DNA of 9,058 nt from an uncultured bacterium (GTDB taxonomy: Bacteria > Bacteroidota > Bacteroidia > Bacteroidales > Muribaculaceae), in the NCBI GenBank assembly GCA_946184715.1, contig CAMHGU010000081.1:1-9058 (forward strand), given 5' to 3'. Shown one piece after another: positions 1-7,773 of this stretch; position 1 is the stretch's first letter, and each line of letters opens with the position of its first letter. The translations under genes and the position numbers were made by a program. The notes beneath the pieces are model-generated. The model worked only from the letters and a program-made list of their open reading frames with translations, was not told where the DNA came from and made no database searches.

Positions 1-261
1 GCTCTCAAATCAGTCAAAGGCATTGGAGCCAAAACAGCGCAGCGCATAATTGTTGACCTCAAGGATAAAATAAAAGGTGGTGATGATACGTTATTATCAT
101 TGACGTCGGGCAACGCCGAAGTGCGTCAAGAGGCCGCCGCCGCGCTTGCGATGCTGGGATTCCAGCCGCAAGCCGTAAGCAAAGCGCTGCAGCGGCTTTT
201 CGCCGAGGAACCCTCGCTCACCGCCGAACTCGCCGTGAAGAAGGCCCTCAAGATGCTCTGA
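1..261 (+). CDS. ruvA: Holliday junction branch migration protein RuvA, C-terminal part (5' end outside window)
   Basis: Reading frame 1 is open from the first base and ends with TGA at 259-261, giving the last 86 residues of a protein usually about 190-200 long. The first residues carry a helix-hairpin-helix signature (VKGIGAKTAQRIIVDLK), matching the second HhH of RuvA domain II, which contacts the DNA backbone of the four-way junction. A flexible acidic/glycine linker follows (KGGDDTLLSLTSGNAE). The rest is the small helical domain III (VRQEAAAALAMLGF to VKKALKML), known in the family to bind the RuvB motor and regulate its ATPase. RuvA tetramers hold the Holliday junction while RuvB hexamers drive branch migration during recombinational repair. 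The reading ends normally, with no frameshift. ruvA directly upstream of sprA is, from memory, an arrangement seen in other Bacteroidetes. Identification is by sequence recognition only. Confidence 0.95.
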   Translation, partial: ALKSVKGIGAKTAQRIIVDLKDKIKGGDDTLLSLTSGNAEVRQEAAAALAMLGFQPQAVSKALQRLFAEEPSLTAELAVKKALKML

Positions 262-276
262 GAGCAATTGCGCCCG

Positions 277-297
277 GTGTCAGTGATTTTGTGACAC
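277..297 (+). promoter_or_regulatory. Small inverted repeat just upstream of the sprA start
   Basis: GTGTCA (277-282) and TGACAC (292-297) are perfect reverse complements separated by 9 nt (GTGATTTTG), so the ruvA-sprA gap can fold into a 6-bp hairpin ending 5 nt before the ATG at 303. No T-tract follows, so it is not a classical intrinsic terminator. It could be an operator-like palindrome, an RNA hairpin affecting sprA translation, or chance. A GTG possible start at 291 would lie in the loop. No convincing Shine-Dalgarno sequence is visible, which is common in Bacteroidetes. Confidence 0.3.
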
Positions 298-302
298 GAC
301 CG

Positions 303-392
303 ATGAGGAGATACCCGACTCGTATAATATCGTTTTGTGTAGTGGTGTGTGGCATCTTGACTTTTGCCATGCTCGACTCCTTTATGCGTGCC
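303..392 (+). other. Predicted signal peptide of SprA
   Basis: Residues 1-30 show a basic n-region (MRRYPTR), a hydrophobic core from about I8 to L24, and a short c-region ending FMRA. Cleavage after A30 would leave Q31 as the mature N-terminus, fitting the known Bacteroidetes preference for glutamine at +1, which cyclises to pyroglutamate. The -3 residue (M28) is larger than ideal, so the exact site is uncertain. Cys12 and Cys16 lie inside the hydrophobic core without an LxGC-type lipobox, which argues against a lipoprotein. Confidence 0.7.
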
Positions 393-3300
393 CAGACCAA
401 GAAGTCCACGCTTCAGTCGCCGCCGCCCTACCAATTCGTGTCGCCCTATGAGAAGCAGGACTCCACCGGCTTGCCTTTTAAGATACGGCCCACCACCGCC
501 CTCGACTACGACAACCTCGGCGAGTCGCCCCTCTCCACCGACTTGAAGACCCCGTCGAATATCAAGACCGAGACCGAGTACGATCCCGCTACCGACACCT
601 ATATCATCCGCACCAAAGTGGGCGATATGGAGGTCACGGCCCCTTTTATCCTCACCGCCGAGCAGTACAACGACATCACTATGCGGCAGTCGATGATGGA
701 CTACTACCGCCAGCGCAATAGCGAGCTGCTTCAGAATCAGGACAAGAAGGAGTTTAACTTCCTCGATATGAACTTCTCGCTCGGACCCCTTGAGAAGATT
801 TTCGGTCCGGGCGGCGTGTCGCTCAAGACACAAGGCTCCATTGCCCTCAACCTCGGCATCAAGTCGAACAAGACCGACAACCCAGCGCTCTCGGTCAACT
901 CCCGCCGACACACCTACTTCGACTTCGACCAGAAGATACAGGCCACCGTGGCCGCTTCGGTGGGCGATAAGTTGAAGTTCAATATGAGTTATAACACCGA
1001 CGCCACCTTCGACTTCGACAGTCAGAACCTCAAGCTCGCCTACAAAGGCAAAGAGGATGAGATAGTGAAGGAAGTGGAAGCCGGCAACGTAAGCATGACC
1101 ACAGGGTCATCCCTAATCAAAGGCGGTACCGCGCTGTTCGGTATCAAGACCAAGCTGCAATTTGGCAAACTGACGGCCACGGCGCTCGTGTCGCAGCAGC
1201 GAAGCTCCACGCAGAGCGTCGACACCCGCGGCGGCGTGCAGCTCACTCCCTTCACCGTCAATGTGGACCATTATGATGAGAACCGCCACTTCTTCCTCGC
1301 CCAGTATTTCTACGACAACTACGACCAGTTCGCCTCCAAGCTGCCGGTGGTGATGTCGGGGATCGAAATCAAGCGCATCGAGGTGTGGGTCACCAATAAG
1401 CGAGGCAACTACAACGAGAGCCGCAACTTCGTGGGCTTCCAGGACCTTGCCGAGAACTCCCGCCTCGGCAGCACGTTCTGGTCGGTCGATCCGTCGCTGC
1501 CCATTCCGCAAAACAACTCCAACAATCTGCTCTCCTTCATCAAGGAGAACTATCCCGACGCCCGCTACATCAGTCAGGTGACCTCGGCTTTGGAGCCGCT
1601 CTCGGCCTACGGCATCGTGGGTGGCCGCGACTATGAGAAGGTGGAGAGCGCCCGCCTGCTCCAGAGCAGCGAGTACACTCTCAATGCACAGTTGGGCTAC
1701 ATCTCCCTCAAGTCGTCGCTCAATAGCGACGAGGTCATCGCCGTGGCTTATGAATACACCTATCAAGGCAATACTTATAAGGTGGGCGAGTTCTCCAGCG
1801 ACGTCACCGCTACCGACCAGTCGCTGTATCTCAAGCTCCTCAAAGGCTCCACGGTATCGCCCAAGCAGCCGGTGTGGAAGCTGATGATGAAAAACGTGTA
1901 CTCCCTCGGCGCTTACTCTCTCCAGAAGAGTAAGTTCAAGCTCAATATTAAGTACCTGAGCGACACCACCGGTATGGAAATCAACTATCTGCCGGTGTCG
2001 GGGCTCAACAATCAGACCCTCTTGCAGGTGATGAACCTCGACCGCCTCGATAGCAACAACAACCCCAACCCCGATGGCTTCTTCGACTATGTAGAAGGCT
2101 ACACCGTCAACTCCTCCACGGGCCGCATCATCTTCCCCGTGGCCGAGCCTTTCGGCAGCTACCTCGAGAGCAAGATTGCCGACCCGGCCATCGCCGAGAA
2201 GTTCGTGTATAAAGAGCTGTACGACTCCACCATCACCGTAGCGCGTCAGCTTCAGGACAAGAACAAATTCATTCTCAAGGGCGAGTATCAAGCCTCTTCG
2301 GGCGCGCAGATTAAGCTCAACGCCATCAACGTGCCGCGCGGGTCGGTCACCGTCACTGCCGGCGGTGTAACCCTCATCGAGAATAGCGACTACACCGTCG
2401 ATTACAATATGGGTACGGTCACCATTCTCAATCAGAGCATCATCGACTCGGGTACCAACGTAAGCGTGCAGCTCGAGAACCAGTCGATGTACAGCACCCA
2501 GCGCAAGACGCTCGTGGGACTCGACCTCAATTACCAGTTCAACAAGGACTTCAACGTGGGTGGTACCTTTATGCACTTCTCCGAGAAGTCGCTCACCGAG
2601 AAGACCGGTATCGGCCAGGAGACTGTCAAGAACTCGATATGGGGCGTCAACTTCTCCTTCAACAAGAAGTTTATGTGGCTCACCAACCTGTTGAATAAGA
2701 TTCCTACGGTCAATGCCACCGCGCCCTCGACCGTCAGCCTCACCGGTGAGTTCGCACAAATCATCCCCCACAAGGCCAAGACCGGCAGCAATCAGGGCAG
2801 CTCCTTCATCGACGACTTCGAGAGCACCCAGACCGGCATTGACCTCCGCTCGCCCTATTCCTGGCAGCTCGCCTCCACGCCCTACGACGGCTCCCCCGAT
2901 GCCCTCTTCCCCGAGGCCTCACTCTCCGACAATATCGACTACGGCAAGAACCGCGCACTCCTGTCGTGGTACTACATCGACCGTATGTTCACCCAGCGCA
3001 ACTCCTCGCTCGCCCCGGGCTACCTGCGCAACGACCTCGAGCAGCAGTCAAACCCCTATGTGCGCGAAATCAACACTCGCGAGATTTACCCCAACCGCGA
3101 CCTCTCCTATGGCGAGGCCTCAACCATTCAGACCCTCGACCTCACCTTCTATCCCAACGAGCGCGGCCCCTACAACCTCGATGCCGACAATATCGACTCC
3201 GACGGCAACCTCCTCAACCCGCAGAAGCGTTGGGGCGGTATTATGCGAAAGCTCGACAACACCAACTTCGAGACCGCCAATATCGAGTATATCCAGTTCT

Positions 3301-6300
3301 GGCTCCTCAGCCCCTTCCTCGACCCCGACCAGCCCACCGAGGGCGGCGACCTCTATTTCAACCTCGGCGAGGTGAGCGAGGATATCTTGAAGGACGGTAT
3401 GAAATCGTATGAGAACGGCCTCCCCACCAATGGCGATATGACCCAGCTCGTGGAGAACAGCTGGGGACGCGTGTCGCGCCAGACGTCGCTCACCTACGCC
3501 TTCGACAACACCACCGGCGCGCGTGTGCTCCAAGACGTGGGTCTCAACGGTCTCAGCACTTCCGATGAGTTCAAGTTCCCCACATATTCCAATTTCGTCA
3601 CTCAGCTGCGCCAGAAACTCTCGCCCGATGCCATCGCGCGTATGGAGAGCGACCCGTTCTCGGCGCTCAACGACCCCGCGTCGGACAATTACCACTTCTA
3701 TCGCGGCACCGACTACGACGAGCAGCACACCGACATTATCACCCGCTACAAGCGTCACAACGGCGTGGAGGGCAACTCCCTCTCTTCCGAAGACGTGGGC
3801 GACCCGCTCTATCAGACCTCGCGAAGCACCCCTGATGTGGAGGATATCAACCAGGACAACACCCTCAACGAGTACGAGCGCTACTACCAGTATCACGTGT
3901 CGCTACGCCCCGAGGACCTCGTGGTAGGGCAGAACTACATCACCGATAAGCAAGAGGCCGTGGTGCGCCTGCGCAACGGTAAGGACGCTACGATGACCTG
4001 GTACCAGTTCCGAATCCCGCTCCGCCAGCCCGAGAAGGTGGTGGGCACCATCAACGACTTCTCGACCATACGTTTTATGCGTATGTTCCTCACCAATTTC
4101 CAGACCACCACCCACCTGCGCTTCGGCGACCTGCAGCTCATTCGCGGCGAGTGGCGGCCTTACAACTACAACCTCAACACCCGCGCCGACACCCCGGCCG
4201 AGGGTTTCCTCGACGTGTCGGCCGTAAACATTGAGGAGAATGGCGGCCGTAAGCCGGTCAACTACGTGCTGCCTCCGGGCGTTAACCGTATTATCGATCC
4301 TGGACAGGCCCAGGTCACCCAGCTCAATGAGCAGTCGCTCTCGCTCAAGGTGAGCAACCTCAAAGCCGGCGATGCCCGCGGCGTGTACAAAAACACCCAG
4401 CTCGACCTCCGCCTCTACAAGCGTATCCAGATGTTCAACCACGCCGAGGCCCTTATCGATGAGCCTAATAGCCTCGCCAATGGCGATGTGGCTATGTTCA
4501 TACGCCTCGGTAGCGACGTCAAGAACAACTATTACGAATACGAGGTACCCCTCCGTGTCACCCCTCCCGGCACCTACAACACCTATAACACTACCGACCG
4601 CTATATCGTGTGGCCCGAAGAGAACAATCTCGATTGCAATCTCAACGTGTTCACCAATATCAAGCTCGAGCGCAACGCACAAAAGCGCGCCGGCGTATCG
4701 GGCGTGAACTATATCACGAAGTTCAGCCAGCCCGACCCCGATAAGCCCAACAACACCGTCAGCATCATCGGTAACCCCTCGCTCAGCGACGTCAGGGTAA
4801 TCCTCGTGGGTGTGCGCAACCGCGCCAGCACCGAGCGCAACGCCACCGTATGGTTCGATGAGCTGAAGGTGACCGACTTCGAGAACCGTGGCGGCTGGGC
4901 TGCCCACGGCAACCTCAACCTGACGCTCTCCGACATCGCCACTATCAACGTGGGCGGTCACAAGGAGACCGTGGGCTTCGGTGCCGTCGATCAAAGCCTC
5001 ACCAATCGCCGCACCGACGACCTTACGAAGTACAACTTCGCTATCCAGATTGATATGGGCCGATTCCTCCCCGAGAAGGTCAAGCTCAAGGCTCCGCTCT
5101 ATTACTCATATGCCAAGGAGAAGATTAAGCCAGAATATAATCCGCTCGACCAAGATATCAAGCTCAAGGACGCCCTCGACGCCTGCGAGACCGCACAGGA
5201 GCGCGACTCTATCAAGGCCTACGCTATGGATACGCGCGTGACCGAGAGCTTCAGCCTCTCCGGCCTGAAATTTGATGTGCAGAGCAAGAACCCCATGCCT
5301 TGGGATCCCGCCAACTTCACTTTCAGCTACTCCTCCACCAAGCAGCGCAATAGCGATCCCACCAACGCCTACGAGAACACCAGCGACTACCGAGGCAGCT
5401 TCGCCTACAACTACTCGCCCTTTATTAAGGGTTTCGTGCCCTTCGGTTTCATCAAGAGCGACTCCAAGTACCTTAAGTTCCTGAAGGAGTGGAACCTGCG
5501 CTGGCTGCCCAACTCCATCTCCTTCTCTACCAATATGTCGCGCTACTACTACGAGCAGCAGACCCGCAGCGACATCGACGTCAACATGCAGCTCCCCGTG
5601 GCCGTCAGCAAAAACTTCCTCTGGGACCGCCAGTTTGCCATCACCTGGAACATCACCAAGTCGCTCACCGCGTCGTTCAACAGCAACACCACGGCTCATA
5701 TCGAAGAGCCTATGGGCGCTGTCAACCGCCGTCTATTCCCCGATGAATATAAGGAGTGGAAGGACTCGATATGGCGTAGCATCAAAAACCTCGGTACGCC
5801 GTGGTCCTACAATCAGACTTTCAACGCCAGCTATAAGGCTCCCTTCAGCCAGATTCCGTTCCTCGATTTCCTCACCGGGCAAGTGACCTACAACGCAAGC
5901 TACAAGTGGGATCGCGGCGCCACTATCGATGATGTGGCGCAAGGCAACACCATCAGCAATCAGTCCTCCTGGAATGCCGACGGGCGTTTCAACTTCGAGA
6001 CCCTCTATAAGAAATGGGCTTGGGCCGACGAGGTCAACAAGCGCTTCGACGGCGGCGGCTCGAGCGGCCGTGGCAAAGCTCGAGGCAAAGGCGCTTCCAA
6101 GAAGGAGAAGGCCAAACGCTTCGAGCGTACCATCAAGCTCAGCGAAGATACCACCACGGTCATCAACCACAACCTCAAGGCCAAGAAAGTGCGCGTCACC
6201 GCCACTGTCAACGGCAAAGCCTTCCCCGTAAAGAGCAAGCAGGTTGACGAAAACACCCTCGAGATTCTTACCAAGGGCAACCAGAACGTGAAGTTCACCG

Positions 6301-7769
6301 TCATTGAGGTCAAGGAACAGCCCAAGAAGAACTTCTGGACCGAGGCCGCGCAATATACCGCCCGCCTCCTTATGTCGCCGCGCACCTTCAGCGTCAAGTG
6401 GCGCCAGACCCGATCGCTCAGCCTCCCGCAGTTTATGCCCTCCATTGGCGACATCTTCGGCCAGAGCACCCGTTACGACGCTATGGCCCCGGGCGTGGGC
6501 TTCGCTTTCGGATTTGAGGACGAGGACTATATCTACAAAGCCCGCGAGCGTGGCTGGCTGATGTGCGACCCCAATCAGACAGCTCCGGCTATCGTGTCGC
6601 GCACCCAGGAGTTCAACTTCGAGTTCTCGCTCGAACCGATAAAGGGCCTCAAGATTACTCTCACGAGCAATCGCACCGACAATCGTACCAACCAGATTCA
6701 GTTTATGTACGATAATATGCCCACTACCTATTCGGGCAGCTACACCAAGACCCACATTGCCATCGCCTCGGCTTTCAAGAGCATCGGCAATGCCGACAAT
6801 GGCTATAAGAGCCCGGCATTCGACCAGTTTATCGCCAATATTCCTGTCGTCATCGACCGTATCAATGGCCAGTACGTGGGCACCGTATACCCCGATGAGG
6901 GCTTCTTGAAGAACACGCCCTACGCCGGCCAGACCTTCAACGAGACCTACGGCACCGTCAACCCCATGAGCAGCGATGTGCTGATTCCCGCATTCGTGGC
7001 TGCCTACTCGGGCAAGAACGCCAATAAGGTCACCCTCAACCCGTTCCCCAAACTCGCCGAGGCTTTGCCCAACTGGCGCGTCACTTACGATGGCCTTACC
7101 AAGTTCGACTTCATCAACAAGTACTTCAAGTCGTTCACCCTCAGCCACGCTTATCAGTGTACCTACTCGGTGGGTTCCTTCTCGTCGTTTCAGCAGTACG
7201 CCTCGATAGGCGACGGCAAAGGCTTTGTGCTCGACGAGCTGAGCCAGTCGCCTATACCTTCGTCGCCCTACAACATCTCTTCGGTAGCCATCACCGAGAA
7301 GTTCGCGCCTTTCTTCGGTGTCAACGCCACGATGCACAACAACCTGACCTTCAACGCCGAGTGGCGCACCCAGCGCACCCTCACCCTCAACTCCGCCGCC
7401 GGGCAGCTCGTGGAAGCTAATCAGAAGGGCCTCGTAATAGGCGCAGGCTACAAGATTGCCAATTTCAATAAGATTCTGAAAATCAAGGGCTCGCAGAAGG
7501 GCGTCAACAACGACCTTACGATGAACCTCAACATCCAGTTCAGCAATCAAACTTCGCTCATACGCCGCATCGCCGACTATACCGCGCAGGCTACCGCCGG
7601 CACGCGCTCCCTCACCATCAACTTCACGGCCAATTATCAGCTCAGTAAGCTCCTGCAGCTCGGCGCGTTCTTCGACCATCAGGTCAACACCCCGCTCGTG
7701 TCTAATTCGGCTTACCCCACCACCAATAGCAGCTACGGTATTTCGGTCAACATCTCTCTCGCTCGATGA
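303..7769 (+). CDS. sprA: SprA/Sov-family outer-membrane translocon of the type IX secretion system
   Basis: The 2,488-residue product matches the usual 2,400-2,500 of SprA (Flavobacterium) and Sov (Porphyromonas). In that family one polypeptide forms a very large outer-membrane beta-barrel (36 strands in the solved SprA structure) through which folded T9SS cargo leaves the periplasm. Recognisable blocks: the DSNNNPNPDGFFDYVEGY segment near 583-600 followed by GRIIFP near 607; SFIDDFE at 834-840; ERGPYN near 953-958 and RWGGIMR near 976-982; an EF-hand-like DINQDNTLNEYE at 1181-1192; a Lys/Gly-rich insert near 1917-1946; and a C-terminal run of alternating beta-strand sequence ending NTPLVSNSAYPTT...YGISVNISLAR. 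The family carries repeated SprA_N (PF14349) domains. I chose the ATG at 303 over the in-frame GTG at 291 because ATG is commoner and gives a compact signal peptide (MRRYPTR then a hydrophobic core). The frame is intact. An active T9SS also needs PorV, GldK-N/PorK-N and SprE/SprT homologues, none of which lies here, so secretion activity is inference. Confidence 0.95.
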   Translation: MRRYPTRIISFCVVVCGILTFAMLDSFMRAQTKKSTLQSPPPYQFVSPYEKQDSTGLPFKIRPTTALDYDNLGESPLSTDLKTPSNIKTETEYDPATDTYIIRTKVGDMEVTAPFILTAEQYNDITMRQSMMDYYRQRNSELLQNQDKKEFNFLDMNFSLGPLEKIFGPGGVSLKTQGSIALNLGIKSNKTDNPALSVNSRRHTYFDFDQKIQATVAASVGDKLKFNMSYNTDATFDFDSQNLKLAYKGKEDEIVKEVEAGNVSMTTGSSLIKGGTALFGIKTKLQFGKLTATALVSQQRSSTQSVDTRGGVQLTPFTVNVDHYDENRHFFLAQYFYDNYDQFASKLPVVMSGIEIKRIEVWVTNKRGNYNESRNFVGFQDLAENSRLGSTFWSVDPSLPIPQNNSNNLLSFIKENYPDARYISQVTSALEPLSAYGIVGGRDYEKVESARLLQSSEYTLNAQLGYISLKSSLNSDEVIAVAYEYTYQGNTYKVGEFSSDVTATDQSLYLKLLKGSTVSPKQPVWKLMMKNVYSLGAYSLQKSKFKLNIKYLSDTTGMEINYLPVSGLNNQTLLQVMNLDRLDSNNNPNPDGFFDYVEGYTVNSSTGRIIFPVAEPFGSYLESKIADPAIAEKFVYKELYDSTITVARQLQDKNKFILKGEYQASSGAQIKLNAINVPRGSVTVTAGGVTLIENSDYTVDYNMGTVTILNQSIIDSGTNVSVQLENQSMYSTQRKTLVGLDLNYQFNKDFNVGGTFMHFSEKSLTEKTGIGQETVKNSIWGVNFSFNKKFMWLTNLLNKIPTVNATAPSTVSLTGEFAQIIPHKAKTGSNQGSSFIDDFESTQTGIDLRSPYSWQLASTPYDGSPDALFPEASLSDNIDYGKNRALLSWYYIDRMFTQRNSSLAPGYLRNDLEQQSNPYVREINTREIYPNRDLSYGEASTIQTLDLTFYPNERGPYNLDADNIDSDGNLLNPQKRWGGIMRKLDNTNFETANIEYIQFWLLSPFLDPDQPTEGGDLYFNLGEVSEDILKDGMKSYENGLPTNGDMTQLVENSWGRVSRQTSLTYAFDNTTGARVLQDVGLNGLSTSDEFKFPTYSNFVTQLRQKLSPDAIARMESDPFSALNDPASDNYHFYRGTDYDEQHTDIITRYKRHNGVEGNSLSSEDVGDPLYQTSRSTPDVEDINQDNTLNEYERYYQYHVSLRPEDLVVGQNYITDKQEAVVRLRNGKDATMTWYQFRIPLRQPEKVVGTINDFSTIRFMRMFLTNFQTTTHLRFGDLQLIRGEWRPYNYNLNTRADTPAEGFLDVSAVNIEENGGRKPVNYVLPPGVNRIIDPGQAQVTQLNEQSLSLKVSNLKAGDARGVYKNTQLDLRLYKRIQMFNHAEALIDEPNSLANGDVAMFIRLGSDVKNNYYEYEVPLRVTPPGTYNTYNTTDRYIVWPEENNLDCNLNVFTNIKLERNAQKRAGVSGVNYITKFSQPDPDKPNNTVSIIGNPSLSDVRVILVGVRNRASTERNATVWFDELKVTDFENRGGWAAHGNLNLTLSDIATINVGGHKETVGFGAVDQSLTNRRTDDLTKYNFAIQIDMGRFLPEKVKLKAPLYYSYAKEKIKPEYNPLDQDIKLKDALDACETAQERDSIKAYAMDTRVTESFSLSGLKFDVQSKNPMPWDPANFTFSYSSTKQRNSDPTNAYENTSDYRGSFAYNYSPFIKGFVPFGFIKSDSKYLKFLKEWNLRWLPNSISFSTNMSRYYYEQQTRSDIDVNMQLPVAVSKNFLWDRQFAITWNITKSLTASFNSNTTAHIEEPMGAVNRRLFPDEYKEWKDSIWRSIKNLGTPWSYNQTFNASYKAPFSQIPFLDFLTGQVTYNASYKWDRGATIDDVAQGNTISNQSSWNADGRFNFETLYKKWAWADEVNKRFDGGGSSGRGKARGKGASKKEKAKRFERTIKLSEDTTTVINHNLKAKKVRVTATVNGKAFPVKSKQVDENTLEILTKGNQNVKFTVIEVKEQPKKNFWTEAAQYTARLLMSPRTFSVKWRQTRSLSLPQFMPSIGDIFGQSTRYDAMAPGVGFAFGFEDEDYIYKARERGWLMCDPNQTAPAIVSRTQEFNFEFSLEPIKGLKITLTSNRTDNRTNQIQFMYDNMPTTYSGSYTKTHIAIASAFKSIGNADNGYKSPAFDQFIANIPVVIDRINGQYVGTVYPDEGFLKNTPYAGQTFNETYGTVNPMSSDVLIPAFVAAYSGKNANKVTLNPFPKLAEALPNWRVTYDGLTKFDFINKYFKSFTLSHAYQCTYSVGSFSSFQQYASIGDGKGFVLDELSQSPIPSSPYNISSVAITEKFAPFFGVNATMHNNLTFNAEWRTQRTLTLNSAAGQLVEANQKGLVIGAGYKIANFNKILKIKGSQKGVNNDLTMNLNIQFSNQTSLIRRIADYTAQATAGTRSLTINFTANYQLSKLLQLGAFFDHQVNTPLVSNSAYPTTNSSYGISVNISLAR
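3843..3878 (+). other. EF-hand-like acidic loop in SprA
   Basis: This stretch encodes DINQDNTLNEYE, with D, N, D and T at loop positions 1, 3, 5 and 7 and E at position 12, the spacing of a canonical EF-hand/dockerin calcium loop. It lies in the middle third of SprA, followed by an aromatic stretch (RYYQYHV). I recall similar acidic motifs in other SprA sequences. Whether it binds metal cannot be told from the sequence. Confidence 0.45.
6051..6140 (+). other. Lys/Gly/Ser-rich basic segment inside SprA
   Basis: About 30 residues (near 1917-1946 from the ATG at 303) open with GGGSSGRGKARGKG and continue through KKEKAKRFER. This low-complexity, strongly basic stretch contrasts with the aromatic, Asn/Thr-rich beta-strand sequence on both sides. 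It is followed by about 60 residues without barrel character (VRVTATVNGKAFPVKSKQV region) that may form a small periplasmic or surface domain before strand-like sequence resumes near FSVKWRQTRSL. The frame stays open, so this is an in-frame insert or loop. Its location (loop versus plug) is inference. Confidence 0.6.
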
Positions 7770-7773
7770 TATG
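7764..7773 (+). promoter_or_regulatory. sprA stop / flavin reductase start junction (likely translational coupling)
   Basis: The sequence CGATGATATG places the sprA stop TGA (7767-7769) one nucleotide before the ATG of the next gene (7771-7773). With no Shine-Dalgarno sequence in front of that ATG, terminating ribosomes re-initiating there is the simplest way for the downstream gene to be translated. The ATG at 7766, overlapping the TGA, is not a credible start because its frame hits a stop after two codons. Confidence 0.6.

Noticed and set aside
268..291. Possible Bacteroidetes-type promoter (TTG ... TGATTTTG resembling TAnnTTTG) before sprA
   Set aside because: The -7-like element has a mismatch at the key A, spacing to the upstream TTG is only about 13 nt instead of roughly 19-21, and transcription would start almost at the start codon.
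277..302. Intrinsic terminator between ruvA and sprA
   Set aside because: The stem is only 6 bp with a 9-nt loop and is followed by GACCGATGAGG, not a T-tract.
303..374. Lipoprotein signal for SprA because of cysteines at residues 12 and 16
   Set aside because: Both cysteines are in the middle of the hydrophobic core with no lipobox before them, and hydrophobic residues continue after them.
126..911. Reverse-strand open frame spanning the end of ruvA, the gap and the start of sprA
   Set aside because: It overlaps two confidently identified genes and the product has no recognisable domain.
1113..2771. Reverse-strand open frame of about 552 codons opposite sprA
   Set aside because: Same codon-bias artefact: it is antisense to conserved SprA blocks, of low-complexity composition and without domain similarity.
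2713..3375. Plus-strand alternative frame (about 220 codons) within sprA
   Set aside because: The product is almost entirely Ser/Pro/Thr/Arg/Ala, typical of an out-of-frame reading of GC-rich DNA.
3903..4994. Reverse-strand open frame of about 363 codons opposite the middle of sprA
   Set aside because: Antisense shadow of conserved SprA coding sequence, with no protein-like features of its own.
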